Source: Flavobacteriales bacterium (GTDB lineage: Bacteria; Bacteroidota; Bacteroidia; Flavobacteriales_F; PHOS-HE28). Taken from it: a stretch of 64,000 nt of DNA. Below the pieces are notes generated by a model, which saw only the letters and a program-made list of their open reading frames with translations, made no database searches and was not told the DNA's origin. Position 1 is the stretch's first letter, and each line of letters opens with the position of its first letter. Positions 25,932 to 34,705 of this stretch are shown here, piece after piece. The position numbers and the translations under genes were made by a program. The stretch lies in assembly GCA_016716605.1 (NCBI GenBank), contig JADJWA010000001.1, forward strand, positions 62,001-126,000, read 5' to 3'.

Positions 25932-25952
25932 AAAGGGGCCTCAGCCCCCTTC
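25932..25952. terminator. Possible bidirectional terminator
   Basis: AAGGGGC and GCCCCCTT can pair around a CTCA loop, with one C bulged, between two convergent genes. A weak TCCTTC tract follows on the plus strand. Confidence 0.4.
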
Positions 25953-25975
25953 CTTCACTTGCTTCGGTGTGAATC

Positions 25976-26491
25976 TCAGATCCGCAACAGGCGTCCGATC
26001 AGCGCTACGATGCTGGGCAGCACCACGTCCTTCGGGGCCACCACGTTGCGCGCGTCGTCCTCCACCTTCGCCTTGGCGCTCTCGCCATGGCCGGTTCCGC
26101 CTTTCACCTGCTTGGTGATGTCGATGGCCAGCACCTTGTACTGTCCGTCGTGCAAGGCCTGGATGGCCTCGATGATCTGCGCATCGGAAAGGGTGCCCCC
26201 ATCGTAGGTCACGATCGCATGGTTCGGGCCGTCGTCCTCGCTCATGCGGATCTCCGTGCCCTGCACCCCCAAGTTGGCCAGCGCCTTCTTGATCGCGCCG
26301 CCGCACATCTGCTCGCAGCTCATGCCCTCGATGCTCAGATCGGCGACGGTGACCGGCTCGCCGCTGGTGATGGCCACTTCATTGACCGTGCGCGCCACTG
26401 AACCCACGGCCTGTTCAACAGGGGCATTGCCGCTGCAAGCGGCGATGAGGGCGGTGATCAGGAGACCGGCGAGGAGGCGATCGGTGCGCAT
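25976..26491 (-). CDS. Heavy-metal-associated (HMA-like) lipoprotein
   Basis: A 171-residue lipoprotein: the signal ends in LIAAC (Cys19), then an HMA-like domain at about residues 45-115. The metal-binding loop reads GMSCEQMCGGAIKKAL, that is CxxxC rather than the usual CxxC, followed by the typical NLGVQGTEIRMSEDDGPNHAIVTYDGG strand order. The family handles Cu, Zn or Hg ions. The spacer change may alter the metal site or replace the thiol pair geometry. A 50-residue tail with no clear motif follows. It has no metal transporter beside it. Confidence 0.75.
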   Translation of the reverse strand: MRTDRLLAGLLITALIAACSGNAPVEQAVGSVARTVNEVAITSGEPVTVADLSIEGMSCEQMCGGAIKKALANLGVQGTEIRMSEDDGPNHAIVTYDGGTLSDAQIIEAIQALHDGQYKVLAIDITKQVKGGTGHGESAKAKVEDDARNVVAPKDVVLPSIVALIGRLLRI

Positions 26492-26566
26492 GGCTCTGGT
26501 GGTTCAGCGTTCATGGGACGGCTTGCCCCCTGAAACGGTTACAAATGTACCCGCAACACCCTCGGA

Positions 26567-26574
26567 TACATTCG
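26567..26574 (+). promoter_or_regulatory. Promoter -7 element of the EamA transporter gene
   Basis: TACATTCG, 9 bases before the ATG at 26584. Confidence 0.5.
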
Positions 26575-26583
26575 CGCCCTGTT

Positions 26584-27483
26584 ATGAAATCTGAACGGGC
26601 CGGAGGCACCTGGATCCTGCTGGCTTTGCTGGCGCTGATCTGGGGCAGCAGCTTCATCCTGATGAAGCGCGGCCTGTACCACGAGGAGTTGCCGGTGCTC
26701 ACCCCCTGGCAGATGGCTACGGCGCGATTGGCCATTGCCTGGTTGGCGCTTTCGCCCCTGCTGTTGCGGTATGCAGCCCTCTTCCCGCGCCATTGGAAAC
26801 CCCTGCTCGGCACCGGCCTGCTGGGCAATGGCATCCCGGCCCTGCTCTTTGCCACCGCCCAGACCCGAATCCCAAGCGCGCTCAGCGGCATGCTCAACAG
26901 CCTCACCCCGCTGATGACCATGCTCACGGGTGCGCTCCTGTTCGCCACGCCCATGCGCGGGGTGCATGTGCTGGGAATCGGCATCGGCCTGCTTGGGGCG
27001 ATGGGCCTGGTGGCCTTCGGACAGGCCGATGGGCTCGGCGGCTGGTCGTGGTACGCGCTCCTGCCTGTGCTTGGCACCCTGGGCTACGGCTTCAGCGGCA
27101 ACATCGTGAAGCGCCACCTGCATGCCGTGCCGCCGATGGCCACGGCTGCGCTCGCGCTCACGTGGATGGGACCATTGGCGATTATCCTGGCGCTCACCAG
27201 CGGACTGCCCGAGAAGCTCCGCAGCGACCCGAACGCTTGGAACGCGCTCGGCCATGTGGCGGTGCTGGCGGTGATGAGCTCGGCCTTCGCGCTGGTGCTG
27301 TGGAACATGCTCTTGCAGCGCACAACGGCCATCCGCGCCAGCATGGTCACTTACCTGATGCCGGTGGTGGCCATGGCTTGGGGCCTGCTCGATGGCGAGG
27401 CCTTGAGCCTCGCGCAATTGGGCATGATCGCGCTGGTGCTGGCCGGCGTATGGCTCGTGACCTCGGCCGACCGCAATCGGTAG
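26584..27483 (+). CDS. EamA/DMT-family transporter
   Basis: A 299-residue inner-membrane protein with about ten membrane segments in two EamA repeats. The first begins LALLALIWGSSFILMKRGL and the second LLPVLGTLGYGFSGNIVKRHL. The family exports small metabolites or amino acids; the substrate cannot be read from the sequence. The ATG at 26584 opens the first helix and follows a -7 box. Confidence 0.88.
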   Translation: MKSERAGGTWILLALLALIWGSSFILMKRGLYHEELPVLTPWQMATARLAIAWLALSPLLLRYAALFPRHWKPLLGTGLLGNGIPALLFATAQTRIPSALSGMLNSLTPLMTMLTGALLFATPMRGVHVLGIGIGLLGAMGLVAFGQADGLGGWSWYALLPVLGTLGYGFSGNIVKRHLHAVPPMATAALALTWMGPLAIILALTSGLPEKLRSDPNAWNALGHVAVLAVMSSAFALVLWNMLLQRTTAIRASMVTYLMPVVAMAWGLLDGEALSLAQLGMIALVLAGVWLVTSADRNR

Positions 27484-27538
27484 CCGTTATCAACCTGCCG
27501 GCATGGACGGCGCGCAACGAAGCCGCTCCCTATGGCGT

Positions 27539-28318
27539 ATGAGCCGCCTCAACTTCGCCCGCATGTACCTCGGACAGAAAGTCGTGATCGTGCTGCCTGC
27601 TTATCGCGCAGCGCAAACCCTGGAGCAGACCTACCGCGAGATCCCCTTCGACATCGTGGACGAAGTGGTACTGGTGGATGACAAGAGCCCGGACAACACG
27701 GTTGAGGTGGCCAAGGCGCTCGGCATCAAGCACGTGGTGGTGCACGAGCAGAACAAGGGCTACGGCGGCAACCAGAAGACCTGCTACGACACCGCTAAGA
27801 AGCTGGGCGCCGACATCGTGGTGATGCTGCACCCCGACTACCAGTACACGCCCAAGCTGCTCACGAGCATGATCGCGCTCATCGGCAACGATGTGTACCC
27901 GGTGGTCTTCGGATCCCGGATCCTGGGCAAGGGCGCTCTCAAGGGCGGCATGCCCATGTACAAGTACATCGCCAACCGCTGGCTCACCTTCACGCAGAAC
28001 ATGCTCTGCGGGCAGAAGCTCAGCGAGTACCACACCGGCTACCGCGCCTTCCACCGGAAGGTGCTCGATGCCTGTCCTTATCACCTCTGCTCAGACGACT
28101 TCGTGTTCGACAACCAGATGATCGGCCAGATCTTCTGGCACGGCTTCGACGTGGCTGAGATCACCTGCCCCACCAAGTACTTCGACGAGGCCAGCTCGAT
28201 CAACTTCAGCCGCAGCATGACCTACGGCTTCGGCGTGCTGAACGTGAGCTGGCGCTATTTCCTGGCGCGCACCGGCATCATGGGCTGGAAGCTCCTGGGA
28301 GAGCGCAAGGCCGCCTGA
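27539..28318 (+). CDS. Family 2 glycosyltransferase (DPM1-like)
   Basis: A 259-residue GT-A fold glycosyltransferase: KVVIVLPAYRAAQTLEQTY at the N-terminus, VVLVDDKSPDNTVEVA with the first acidic motif, HEQNKGYGGNQKTCYD, and VVMLHPDYQYTP as the DXD-equivalent. No C-terminal membrane helices, so it resembles soluble dolichol/polyprenol-phosphate sugar transferases. It lies 25 bases before a GT39-type gene, which typically uses polyprenyl-phosphate sugars, so the two may form a donor/transfer pair (inference). A later ATG at 27563 is an alternative start. Confidence 0.88.
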   Translation: MSRLNFARMYLGQKVVIVLPAYRAAQTLEQTYREIPFDIVDEVVLVDDKSPDNTVEVAKALGIKHVVVHEQNKGYGGNQKTCYDTAKKLGADIVVMLHPDYQYTPKLLTSMIALIGNDVYPVVFGSRILGKGALKGGMPMYKYIANRWLTFTQNMLCGQKLSEYHTGYRAFHRKVLDACPYHLCSDDFVFDNQMIGQIFWHGFDVAEITCPTKYFDEASSINFSRSMTYGFGVLNVSWRYFLARTGIMGWKLLGERKAA

Positions 28319-28330
28319 TCTCCACGATCC

Positions 28331-28338
28331 TACCTTCG
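28331..28338 (+). promoter_or_regulatory. Promoter -7 element of the GT39 gene, leaderless spacing
   Basis: TACCTTCG, 5 bases before the ATG at 28344. Confidence 0.5.
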
Positions 28339-28343
28339 GCGCC

Positions 28344-29987
28344 ATGCCTTCACATGGCCGCTTGCAGCTGCTGATCATCACGATCGCCGCGCTGCTCTTC
28401 ATCCCAGGTCTGGGCGCGGTTCATCTCTTCGATTGGGACGAGATCAACTTCGCGGAGCTCGCGCGCGAGATGGTGGTGAGCGGCGATTGGCTGCGCCCGC
28501 AGATGCACTTCGAGGCCTTCCACGAGAAGCCGCCCCTCTTCATCTGGATGCAGGTGCTCAGCATGAAGGCCTTCGGCGTGGGCGAGTTCGCCGCACGCTT
28601 CCCCAACGCCATCTGCGGCATCGTCACGCTCTGGCTGCTCTATCGCATCGGCGAGCAACTGCGTGGCCGGGTCTTCGGCATGTGGTGGGCAATGGCGTAC
28701 ATCGGCTCCATCCTGCCGCACCTCTACTTCCGCAGCGGCATCATCGATCCGTGGTTCAACCTCTTCATCTTCCTCGGGCTGCACGCCATCATCACGTTGG
28801 CGGCGCAGGACCCCAAGCGTGACCCGCGCGCCATCAATGCGCGCAATGACCGTTACGCCTGGGTCGCTGGCCTATTTCTCGGCCTTGCGGTGCTGACCAA
28901 AGGTCCAGTGGGCGTGCTGGTGCCCGGGCTCGCGGTGCTCGTTTTCTGGGCCTGGAGGCGCTTCCGCTTCGTGCTGAGCCTTCGCAGGATCAGCCTCATC
29001 GCGCTCGCCGCCTTGCTCACGGTATCTGCTTGGGCGCTGATCGACCTGGTGCGCAACGGACCGGATTTCATGATCGCCTTCTTCTGGCGGCAAGTGGCCA
29101 TGCTCACCACGGAGGATGCCGGCCACGGCGGCTTCTTCGGCTACCACTTCGCTGTGCTGCTCATCGGCTGCTTCCCGGCATCGCTGTTCGCATTGCAGGA
29201 ACTGCTGAAGCCTACGCGCACCACCGATGCGCATGAGAATGACCACCGCCGGTGGATGGTGATCCTCTTCTGGGTGGTGCTCATCCTCTTCAGCATCGTG
29301 AAGACCAAGATCGTGCACTACAGCAGCCTCTGCTACTTCCCGCTCACCTACCTCGCCGCGCTGCAACTCGAGCGCATCTGGAAAAAGAATGAAGGCTTCG
29401 GATGGAGCCGTTTCGCCCTAGGCGCATTAGGCGCGTCCATCGCGGTGATCGTGATCGTGGCGCCCTTCGCGGGAATGAACATCGAGTTGATCAAACCGCT
29501 CTTCGCGCAGGACCCCTTCGCGCTGGCCAACCTCGATGCCGAAGTGAATTGGACAGGCCTGGAGGCTCTTGCCGGAGTTGTCCTGCTCGGCGGATTGATC
29601 GCCGGCCATGTGCTGCACGCCCGCAAGCGGATTCGCGCGGCGGTGCTCAGCGTCTTCGCAGGAGGAGCACTCTTCGTGACGACCACCTTGTTCTTCTTCA
29701 TCAAGAACATCGAGGGATACTCGCAGCGAGCAGCCGTTGAGTTCTTCAAGAGCAAGTCCGATGAGCGGTGCTGGCTGCTCACCAAGGGCTACAAGAGCTA
29801 TGTGCCGGAATTCTATGGAAGGGTGAAGGAGGCACAGCCCGATGAGGCCACGCTCTGGCGCGGACCTATTGACCGGCCGGTGTATCTGGCGTGCAAGGTG
29901 ACCCATGAGGAGGAAGTGACGGCGCTCGGCACCTTCCGCGAGGTGTCCCGCAGGAACGGGTTCGTCTTCTTCGAGCGAAGGCCGTAG
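28344..29987 (+). CDS. ArnT/PMT-like membrane glycosyltransferase (GT39/GT83 type)
   Basis: A 547-residue protein with about 11 membrane segments. The first periplasmic loop carries the acidic signature FDWDEINFAELAREMV and the downstream EKPPLFIWMQ, both typical of lipid-phosphate-sugar-dependent transferases such as ArnT and PMT. LAVLTKGPVGVLVPGLAVLV is another family hallmark. A C-terminal soluble part ends the protein. It probably transfers a sugar from a polyprenyl carrier to lipid or protein in the periplasm. Confidence 0.87.
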   Translation: MPSHGRLQLLIITIAALLFIPGLGAVHLFDWDEINFAELAREMVVSGDWLRPQMHFEAFHEKPPLFIWMQVLSMKAFGVGEFAARFPNAICGIVTLWLLYRIGEQLRGRVFGMWWAMAYIGSILPHLYFRSGIIDPWFNLFIFLGLHAIITLAAQDPKRDPRAINARNDRYAWVAGLFLGLAVLTKGPVGVLVPGLAVLVFWAWRRFRFVLSLRRISLIALAALLTVSAWALIDLVRNGPDFMIAFFWRQVAMLTTEDAGHGGFFGYHFAVLLIGCFPASLFALQELLKPTRTTDAHENDHRRWMVILFWVVLILFSIVKTKIVHYSSLCYFPLTYLAALQLERIWKKNEGFGWSRFALGALGASIAVIVIVAPFAGMNIELIKPLFAQDPFALANLDAEVNWTGLEALAGVVLLGGLIAGHVLHARKRIRAAVLSVFAGGALFVTTTLFFFIKNIEGYSQRAAVEFFKSKSDERCWLLTKGYKSYVPEFYGRVKEAQPDEATLWRGPIDRPVYLACKVTHEEEVTALGTFREVSRRNGFVFFERRP

Positions 29988-30033
29988 CAACGATGGTGCA
30001 CCGCATACCTTGGCTCACCAAACCACCCGTCAC

Positions 30034-31836
30034 ATGAGCCTTCGTTACACCCTGAAGCTCGTCTCGTTCCTGATCATCGGCGCGATCCCGTTCCGCGGCC
30101 TAGCGCAAGGCGACACGTGCACCACTGCGCTGCAAGTGGTGAGCGGCATACACCTCGCCAACGGTCCCAGCACAGGCTACGCCGGCCCAGGATGCGGAAC
30201 CGGCCAGAACGGGGACTGGTATCTGTACACGCCCAACTTTACCGGGACCGTTGTCGTGAGTAGCTGTCACCCGCTGAGCAACATGTTCGAACATGACACC
30301 TACGTGAAGGTGTTCTCGGGCGACTGCTCGAGCCTGACCTGCCTGGGCTTCAACGACGATTATGTCATGGCGGGCCAGCAATGCAGCGCGAACAGCTTCG
30401 CTTCCTACATGATGCTCAATGTCACCGCAGGCACCAATTACTACATCGTGTGGGTAGATGCTTTCGATAGTGGTCCCTTCTTCTGGGAATTGAGCGAATG
30501 CGCAGGCACCGTGACCGGGGTTACGTATCGCGACCTCAACGCGAACGGCGCCAGGGACATCGGTGAGCTGCAGGTGAACGCCATGCTCACCATCAACCCC
30601 GGAGGCATGAACTCCTATTCCGGTGCAGACCCTTACTCATTCTGCAGCGCTTTGGGCGACTACACCATCACGGCCGCTCCGCCGCAGTACCATACGGTGA
30701 CACCGGCATCACAGAGCTATTCCGTTCCTGTTCAAGGCACGCAAGTGGTGGGCATGGACTTCGGCTTCCAACCTGTTCCGGGCATCTATGACGCCGCGGT
30801 GAACCTCTGGGGCCAGAACGCGTGGATCGGCAACAACACGCATCTCTACGTGGGCTACGAGAACCTCGGCAGCGAGCCGGTCAACGCCGCCATCACGCTG
30901 ACGCTCGATCTGGCGCTGAGCTTCGTTTCAGCGAGCGTAGCGCCGACGAGCGTGAGTGGTCAGACCATTACTTGGGCATTGCCCACGCTGCCCCCCTTCA
31001 GCGAAGGCATCATCGATGTCACGGTCTTCACGTCCATCACCACCGCGCCGCAGGCCCCGGTGCTCAACTATGTGGTGCTCACCACCACCGAGGTCGACAT
31101 CGACATAACGAACAACCTGGACGACCAGCATGCGACCGCCGTTACCGCGATCGACCCCAACGACAAGCATGTGAGCGCGACCTCCATCACGCCTGATGAC
31201 GTGGCCGACCAGAAGCTCTTGGAGTACACCATCAACTTCCAGAACACGGGAACCGCACCTGCGGTGAACATCGTGATCAAGGACAGCCTCGATGCCGACT
31301 GGGACCTGAGCACCTTCGAGATGATCGGCGCTACGCACCCCTTCACGCTCACCATTACCGAGGAAGTCGCCATCTGGACCTTCGCCGAGATCATGCTGCC
31401 GGACAGCACCACCGACGAGCCCAACAGCCACGGCAGCATCCACTACCGCATGGCACCGAAGAACAGCCTCGTGCTGGGCGACCAGCTCACCAACCGCGCC
31501 GATATCTACTTCGACTACAATGCGCCTGTCCTCACCAACACCACGGTGACCACGGTGGAACTGAGCACGGGCATGGCGGACAGCGGCATGGGCAGTGGCC
31601 TGCTCATCGCACCCTCGCCCAGCACAGGCATGGTGAACATGCACTGGAGCGATGTGCATGCGGGCAATGCGCAGCTGAACGTGCATGATGCCTTGGGCCG
31701 CGTGGTGTTCACGATGAGCATCGCCAGCGGCAGCAATGCACGCAGCATCGACCTCGGCTTTCTGCCTGCTGGCAGCTATGTGGCGCGGCTCAACAGCGGT
31801 GCTGAGGCTTGGGCCCGCTTCGCGATCCAGCACTGA
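30034..31836 (+). CDS. T9SS-exported protein with a DUF7619-like repeat domain
   Basis: A 600-residue secreted protein. A signal peptide (ending GLAQG) is followed by a pre-peptidase-like domain (GTGQNGDWYLYTPNFTGTVVV), an SdrD-like segment (GVTYRDLNANGARDIGE), then the DUF7619 pattern AIDPNDKHVSATSITPDD ... LEYTINFQNTGTAPA ... NRADIYFDYNAPVLTNT, and a T9SS sorting domain (GLLIAPSPSTGMVNMHW ... GSYVARLNSG). This order is standard for surface cargo of gliding bacteria. A TACCTTGG box at 30006-30013 may be its promoter. Confidence 0.83.
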   Translation: MSLRYTLKLVSFLIIGAIPFRGLAQGDTCTTALQVVSGIHLANGPSTGYAGPGCGTGQNGDWYLYTPNFTGTVVVSSCHPLSNMFEHDTYVKVFSGDCSSLTCLGFNDDYVMAGQQCSANSFASYMMLNVTAGTNYYIVWVDAFDSGPFFWELSECAGTVTGVTYRDLNANGARDIGELQVNAMLTINPGGMNSYSGADPYSFCSALGDYTITAAPPQYHTVTPASQSYSVPVQGTQVVGMDFGFQPVPGIYDAAVNLWGQNAWIGNNTHLYVGYENLGSEPVNAAITLTLDLALSFVSASVAPTSVSGQTITWALPTLPPFSEGIIDVTVFTSITTAPQAPVLNYVVLTTTEVDIDITNNLDDQHATAVTAIDPNDKHVSATSITPDDVADQKLLEYTINFQNTGTAPAVNIVIKDSLDADWDLSTFEMIGATHPFTLTITEEVAIWTFAEIMLPDSTTDEPNSHGSIHYRMAPKNSLVLGDQLTNRADIYFDYNAPVLTNTTVTTVELSTGMADSGMGSGLLIAPSPSTGMVNMHWSDVHAGNAQLNVHDALGRVVFTMSIASGSNARSIDLGFLPAGSYVARLNSGAEAWARFAIQH

Positions 31837-31853
31837 TCCATCCGCTCAATTCC

Positions 31854-31878
31854 GAAGGGCGCCCACGTGGCGCCCTTC
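31854..31878 (+). terminator. Terminator hairpin after the DUF7619 cargo gene
   Basis: GAAGGGCGCC pairs perfectly with GGCGCCCTTC around a CACGT loop and is followed by TTCTTTCC. It ends 21 bases before the PLP-enzyme ATG. Confidence 0.72.
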
Positions 31879-31899
31879 TTCTTTCCCCACATTCGCCCC

Positions 31900-33057
31900 A
31901 TGGACCTGAGCGAGATCCTCACCCACCTCGGCGAAGACCGCGAGCGCGGCTACGATGCCGTGGTGCCGCCCATTGTGCAGAGCGGCAACTTCACTTACCC
32001 CACCGTGGCCGCCATGCGCGCGGTTGTGCAACAGGAGTTCGACCGGCCGCTGTACACGCGCGGCTACAATCCAACGGTGGCCATGCTGCGGAAGAAGATC
32101 GCGGCGCTGGAGCATGCCGAGGATGCGTTGGTCTTCAGCAGCGGCAGCGCGGCCATCGCGGCGGCGGTGATCGCCTTCACCAAGGCGGGCGACCACATCG
32201 TGTGCGTGCAGAAGCCCTACAGCTGGACCAAGAAGCTGCTGGCCGAACTGCTCCTGCGCTTCGGCGTGGAGCACACTTTCGTCGATGGCACTGACGCGGA
32301 GAACTACCGCCGCGCGATAAGGCCGAACACGGCCTTCTTCATCCTGGAGAGCCCCAATTCGCTCACCTTCGAGTTGCAGGACATCGCCGCCGTGTGCGTC
32401 ATCGCGAAGGAGCACGGCATCCTCACGCTCTGCGACAACAGCTTCAACAGTCCGCTCTTCCAGAACCCTATCGATCTCGGCATCGACCTAGTGGCGCACA
32501 GCGCGACGAAGTACCTGAACGGACACAGCGATGTGGTGGCGGGCGTTCTCGCCGGCACACATGCGCACATACTTCAGGTGATGGCGAAGGAATTCATGAC
32601 GCTCGGCGCAGCACCTTCACCGCACGATGCGTGGCTCTTGATGCGCGGCCTGCGCACATTACCGTTACGCATGGAGCGCAGCGCGGACAACGCGGAGAAG
32701 GTCGCCACCTTCCTGAACGCCCATCCGAAGATCACGCGCTTGCATTGGCCCGGACTGCCGAGCCATCCACAGCATGAACTCGCGAAGCGCCAGATGAAAC
32801 GCGTCGCCGGTGCAATGACGATCGAACTCAACGCACCGGACGTCGCAGCGGTCGAACGCTTCTGTGACAACCTGAAGAGCTTCCTGATCGCAGTGAGTTG
32901 GGGTGGTTACGAAAGCCTACAGTGGCCGGTGTGCGCGTTGCAAGGGCCGAGCGGTTACTATAGTGATCTGCCCTTCAACATGGTGCGCTTGTATGTCGGC
33001 CTAGAGGACCCCGCTGTCCTCATCGCTGATCTGGAACAAGGACTTGGGCGGATCTGA
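31900..33057 (+). CDS. Cys/Met-metabolism PLP-dependent enzyme
   Basis: A 385-residue fold-type I PLP enzyme of the trans-sulfuration family: Tyr/Arg substrate loop PLYTRGYNPTVAMLRKKIAALE, cofactor phosphate-binding SSGSAAIAAAV, aspartate in LCDNSFNSP, and the Schiff-base lysine in SATKYLNGHSD. Relatives are cystathionine gamma-synthase, beta- and gamma-lyases and methionine gamma-lyase; the exact reaction is not certain. CACATTCG ends 4 bases before the ATG. Its last 50 codons recur in diverged form at 46560-46712, after a block of opposite-strand genes. Confidence 0.88.
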   Translation: MDLSEILTHLGEDRERGYDAVVPPIVQSGNFTYPTVAAMRAVVQQEFDRPLYTRGYNPTVAMLRKKIAALEHAEDALVFSSGSAAIAAAVIAFTKAGDHIVCVQKPYSWTKKLLAELLLRFGVEHTFVDGTDAENYRRAIRPNTAFFILESPNSLTFELQDIAAVCVIAKEHGILTLCDNSFNSPLFQNPIDLGIDLVAHSATKYLNGHSDVVAGVLAGTHAHILQVMAKEFMTLGAAPSPHDAWLLMRGLRTLPLRMERSADNAEKVATFLNAHPKITRLHWPGLPSHPQHELAKRQMKRVAGAMTIELNAPDVAAVERFCDNLKSFLIAVSWGGYESLQWPVCALQGPSGYYSDLPFNMVRLYVGLEDPAVLIADLEQGLGRI

Positions 33058-33118
33058 AGTCCGGCCGCGATCCGACATGCTTTCAATCCATTCGCCGTCC
33101 AGCGTGGGCCGCAGAGCG

Positions 33119-34705
33119 CTACCACCGCACGCTCACCGGCTCACTGGGTTCGCTCTCGCTGCCGTCGCTCAGTACCAGGCGGACAACGTAGGTGTTCAAT
33201 GCTCCAGTGCGTGGCGAGGGATCCAAGTGTCCGTCCGAGTCGACTTTCACGGTGCCCAACAGGACAAGCTCGCTTTCGTCCACCGCACGATAGACCTTCA
33301 GGCTCTTTCCCTGGCGCGCGGCTGCGGCCCATTCCAACTGGATACCCTTTGGTGTGCTGCGGGCCATGAGCATGCGCGGTGCGCGTTGCATGGATGCGTC
33401 AGCGGTGAGCGCGGCCTCGACCGAGGGTACTCCGCGCGTGCCATCAAGCGTCACCCCCACAATGCGGTAGCGGTAGGCGCGCTCCGGTGCTGCGGTGGAG
33501 TCCGTGAACACCATCACTCCGGGATCCAAAGATGTTTTGTTCAGCGCGGAGAACGCATCGCTTCCTTCATCGGCGCGTTCCACCACGGCATGGAAGGCAC
33601 CCGGCTCACCGGCCCACGGATCGCGCCAGGAGATGACCACGCCCTGCGCTCCTATACGCCGAACAGCAAGCTCCGTTGGTGACGTGGGGATGCGCCGGTC
33701 GAAGGTCTGCACCTCGGCACGTTCCGAGGGTTCGCTGATGGTGCCTCCGATGCTCACCGTTCGCACCCGGTAGCTCATCACCGTATTGCTGGCCGTCGTG
33801 CTATCGTTCCAGTGAATGACCCCGCTGCTATCCGCCCGAAGGCCATCGCCCACCAGCACGAACGCATCGGATCCCGGAAGCCCGCGTTCCACCTGGTAGT
33901 ACGCGGCATCCGGCCCGATGTGAAGCCAGTTCAAATGCACCCCATTTCCTTCGGCACGGATCATCAGTGCGGTCGGTGCGGCGGCTGCGGGTTCCGCATC
34001 GCTCAGGCCCTGCACCGGCATGCTCACGGTGGAAAGACCCACGACATCGATGACCTCGATGCGATAGAAGTAGGTCTCCTTCACACGCTGCACGCGATCG
34101 GTGTAGCTGCTGTCGGAAGCGGGCACATCGGCCAGGCGTTCGTACGGGCCGTCGTAGCGGTCGGCGCGATGCACCGTGATCCCGCGTGCGCGCACTGCGT
34201 TCTCCAGATGCCAGGTGATCTTGATCGCGCGTTCGCCGGGCAGGTCTTGCGCGTGGATGGAATGCATCCAGGGCTGTGCTTCGCTGTTCAGGTTGTGCGC
34301 CGCGATCCATGCCGATGAAGCACCTTCCGCGCCGAGGCTGTCCACCGGCACGATGCGGTACTCATAGATGCCCAGTTCGGTGAACGCGCTGTCCCAGCAC
34401 AACACGATGGTCGAGTCGTTGCGCGTGCCCGAAACGACCAGCGGATGGATCTCCGCCTCCTCGCCGATGTGCTGGCGGCGGCGGTACACGCGCACCTTGG
34501 CCACCGTGCAGGCCGGTGACCACCAGCCGATGCGTATGCGTTCACCTTCCGTGGCAGCGGATAACGGGGTCAGTTTGCAGGCCTGGACCGAAGGGGTTTT
34601 TGTTCCACCGGTCGAAGTGCTTGTCGCGGGTTGTTGAGCGAGGCAGGGGATCGCGAGGATCGCCAGAAGGAGGCTCAAGGTTTTCATGGTCATTCGCTTT
34701 TTCAT
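33119..34705 (-). CDS. Secreted fibronectin type III-like multidomain protein
   Basis: A 528-residue protein with a signal peptide (LSLLLAILAIPCLAQ) and about four to five FN3-like units (GERIRIGWWSPACTVAKVRV; RAIKITWHLENAVRARGITV; NGVHLNWLHIGPDAAYYQVER; QGVVISWRDPWAG; KGIQLEWAAAARQGKSLKVY), each with the W-strand and a later Y-x-Y-R-V strand. No T9SS sorting domain is visible at the end (SEPVSVRW). The ATG at 34705 overlaps the stop of the giant gene by 4 bases (ATGA), so the two are made together. Probable surface or periplasmic partner of that protein. Confidence 0.8.
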   Translation of the reverse strand: MKKRMTMKTLSLLLAILAIPCLAQQPATSTSTGGTKTPSVQACKLTPLSAATEGERIRIGWWSPACTVAKVRVYRRRQHIGEEAEIHPLVVSGTRNDSTIVLCWDSAFTELGIYEYRIVPVDSLGAEGASSAWIAAHNLNSEAQPWMHSIHAQDLPGERAIKITWHLENAVRARGITVHRADRYDGPYERLADVPASDSSYTDRVQRVKETYFYRIEVIDVVGLSTVSMPVQGLSDAEPAAAAPTALMIRAEGNGVHLNWLHIGPDAAYYQVERGLPGSDAFVLVGDGLRADSSGVIHWNDSTTASNTVMSYRVRTVSIGGTISEPSERAEVQTFDRRIPTSPTELAVRRIGAQGVVISWRDPWAGEPGAFHAVVERADEGSDAFSALNKTSLDPGVMVFTDSTAAPERAYRYRIVGVTLDGTRGVPSVEAALTADASMQRAPRMLMARSTPKGIQLEWAAAARQGKSLKVYRAVDESELVLLGTVKVDSDGHLDPSPRTGALNTYVVRLVLSDGSESEPSEPVSVRW

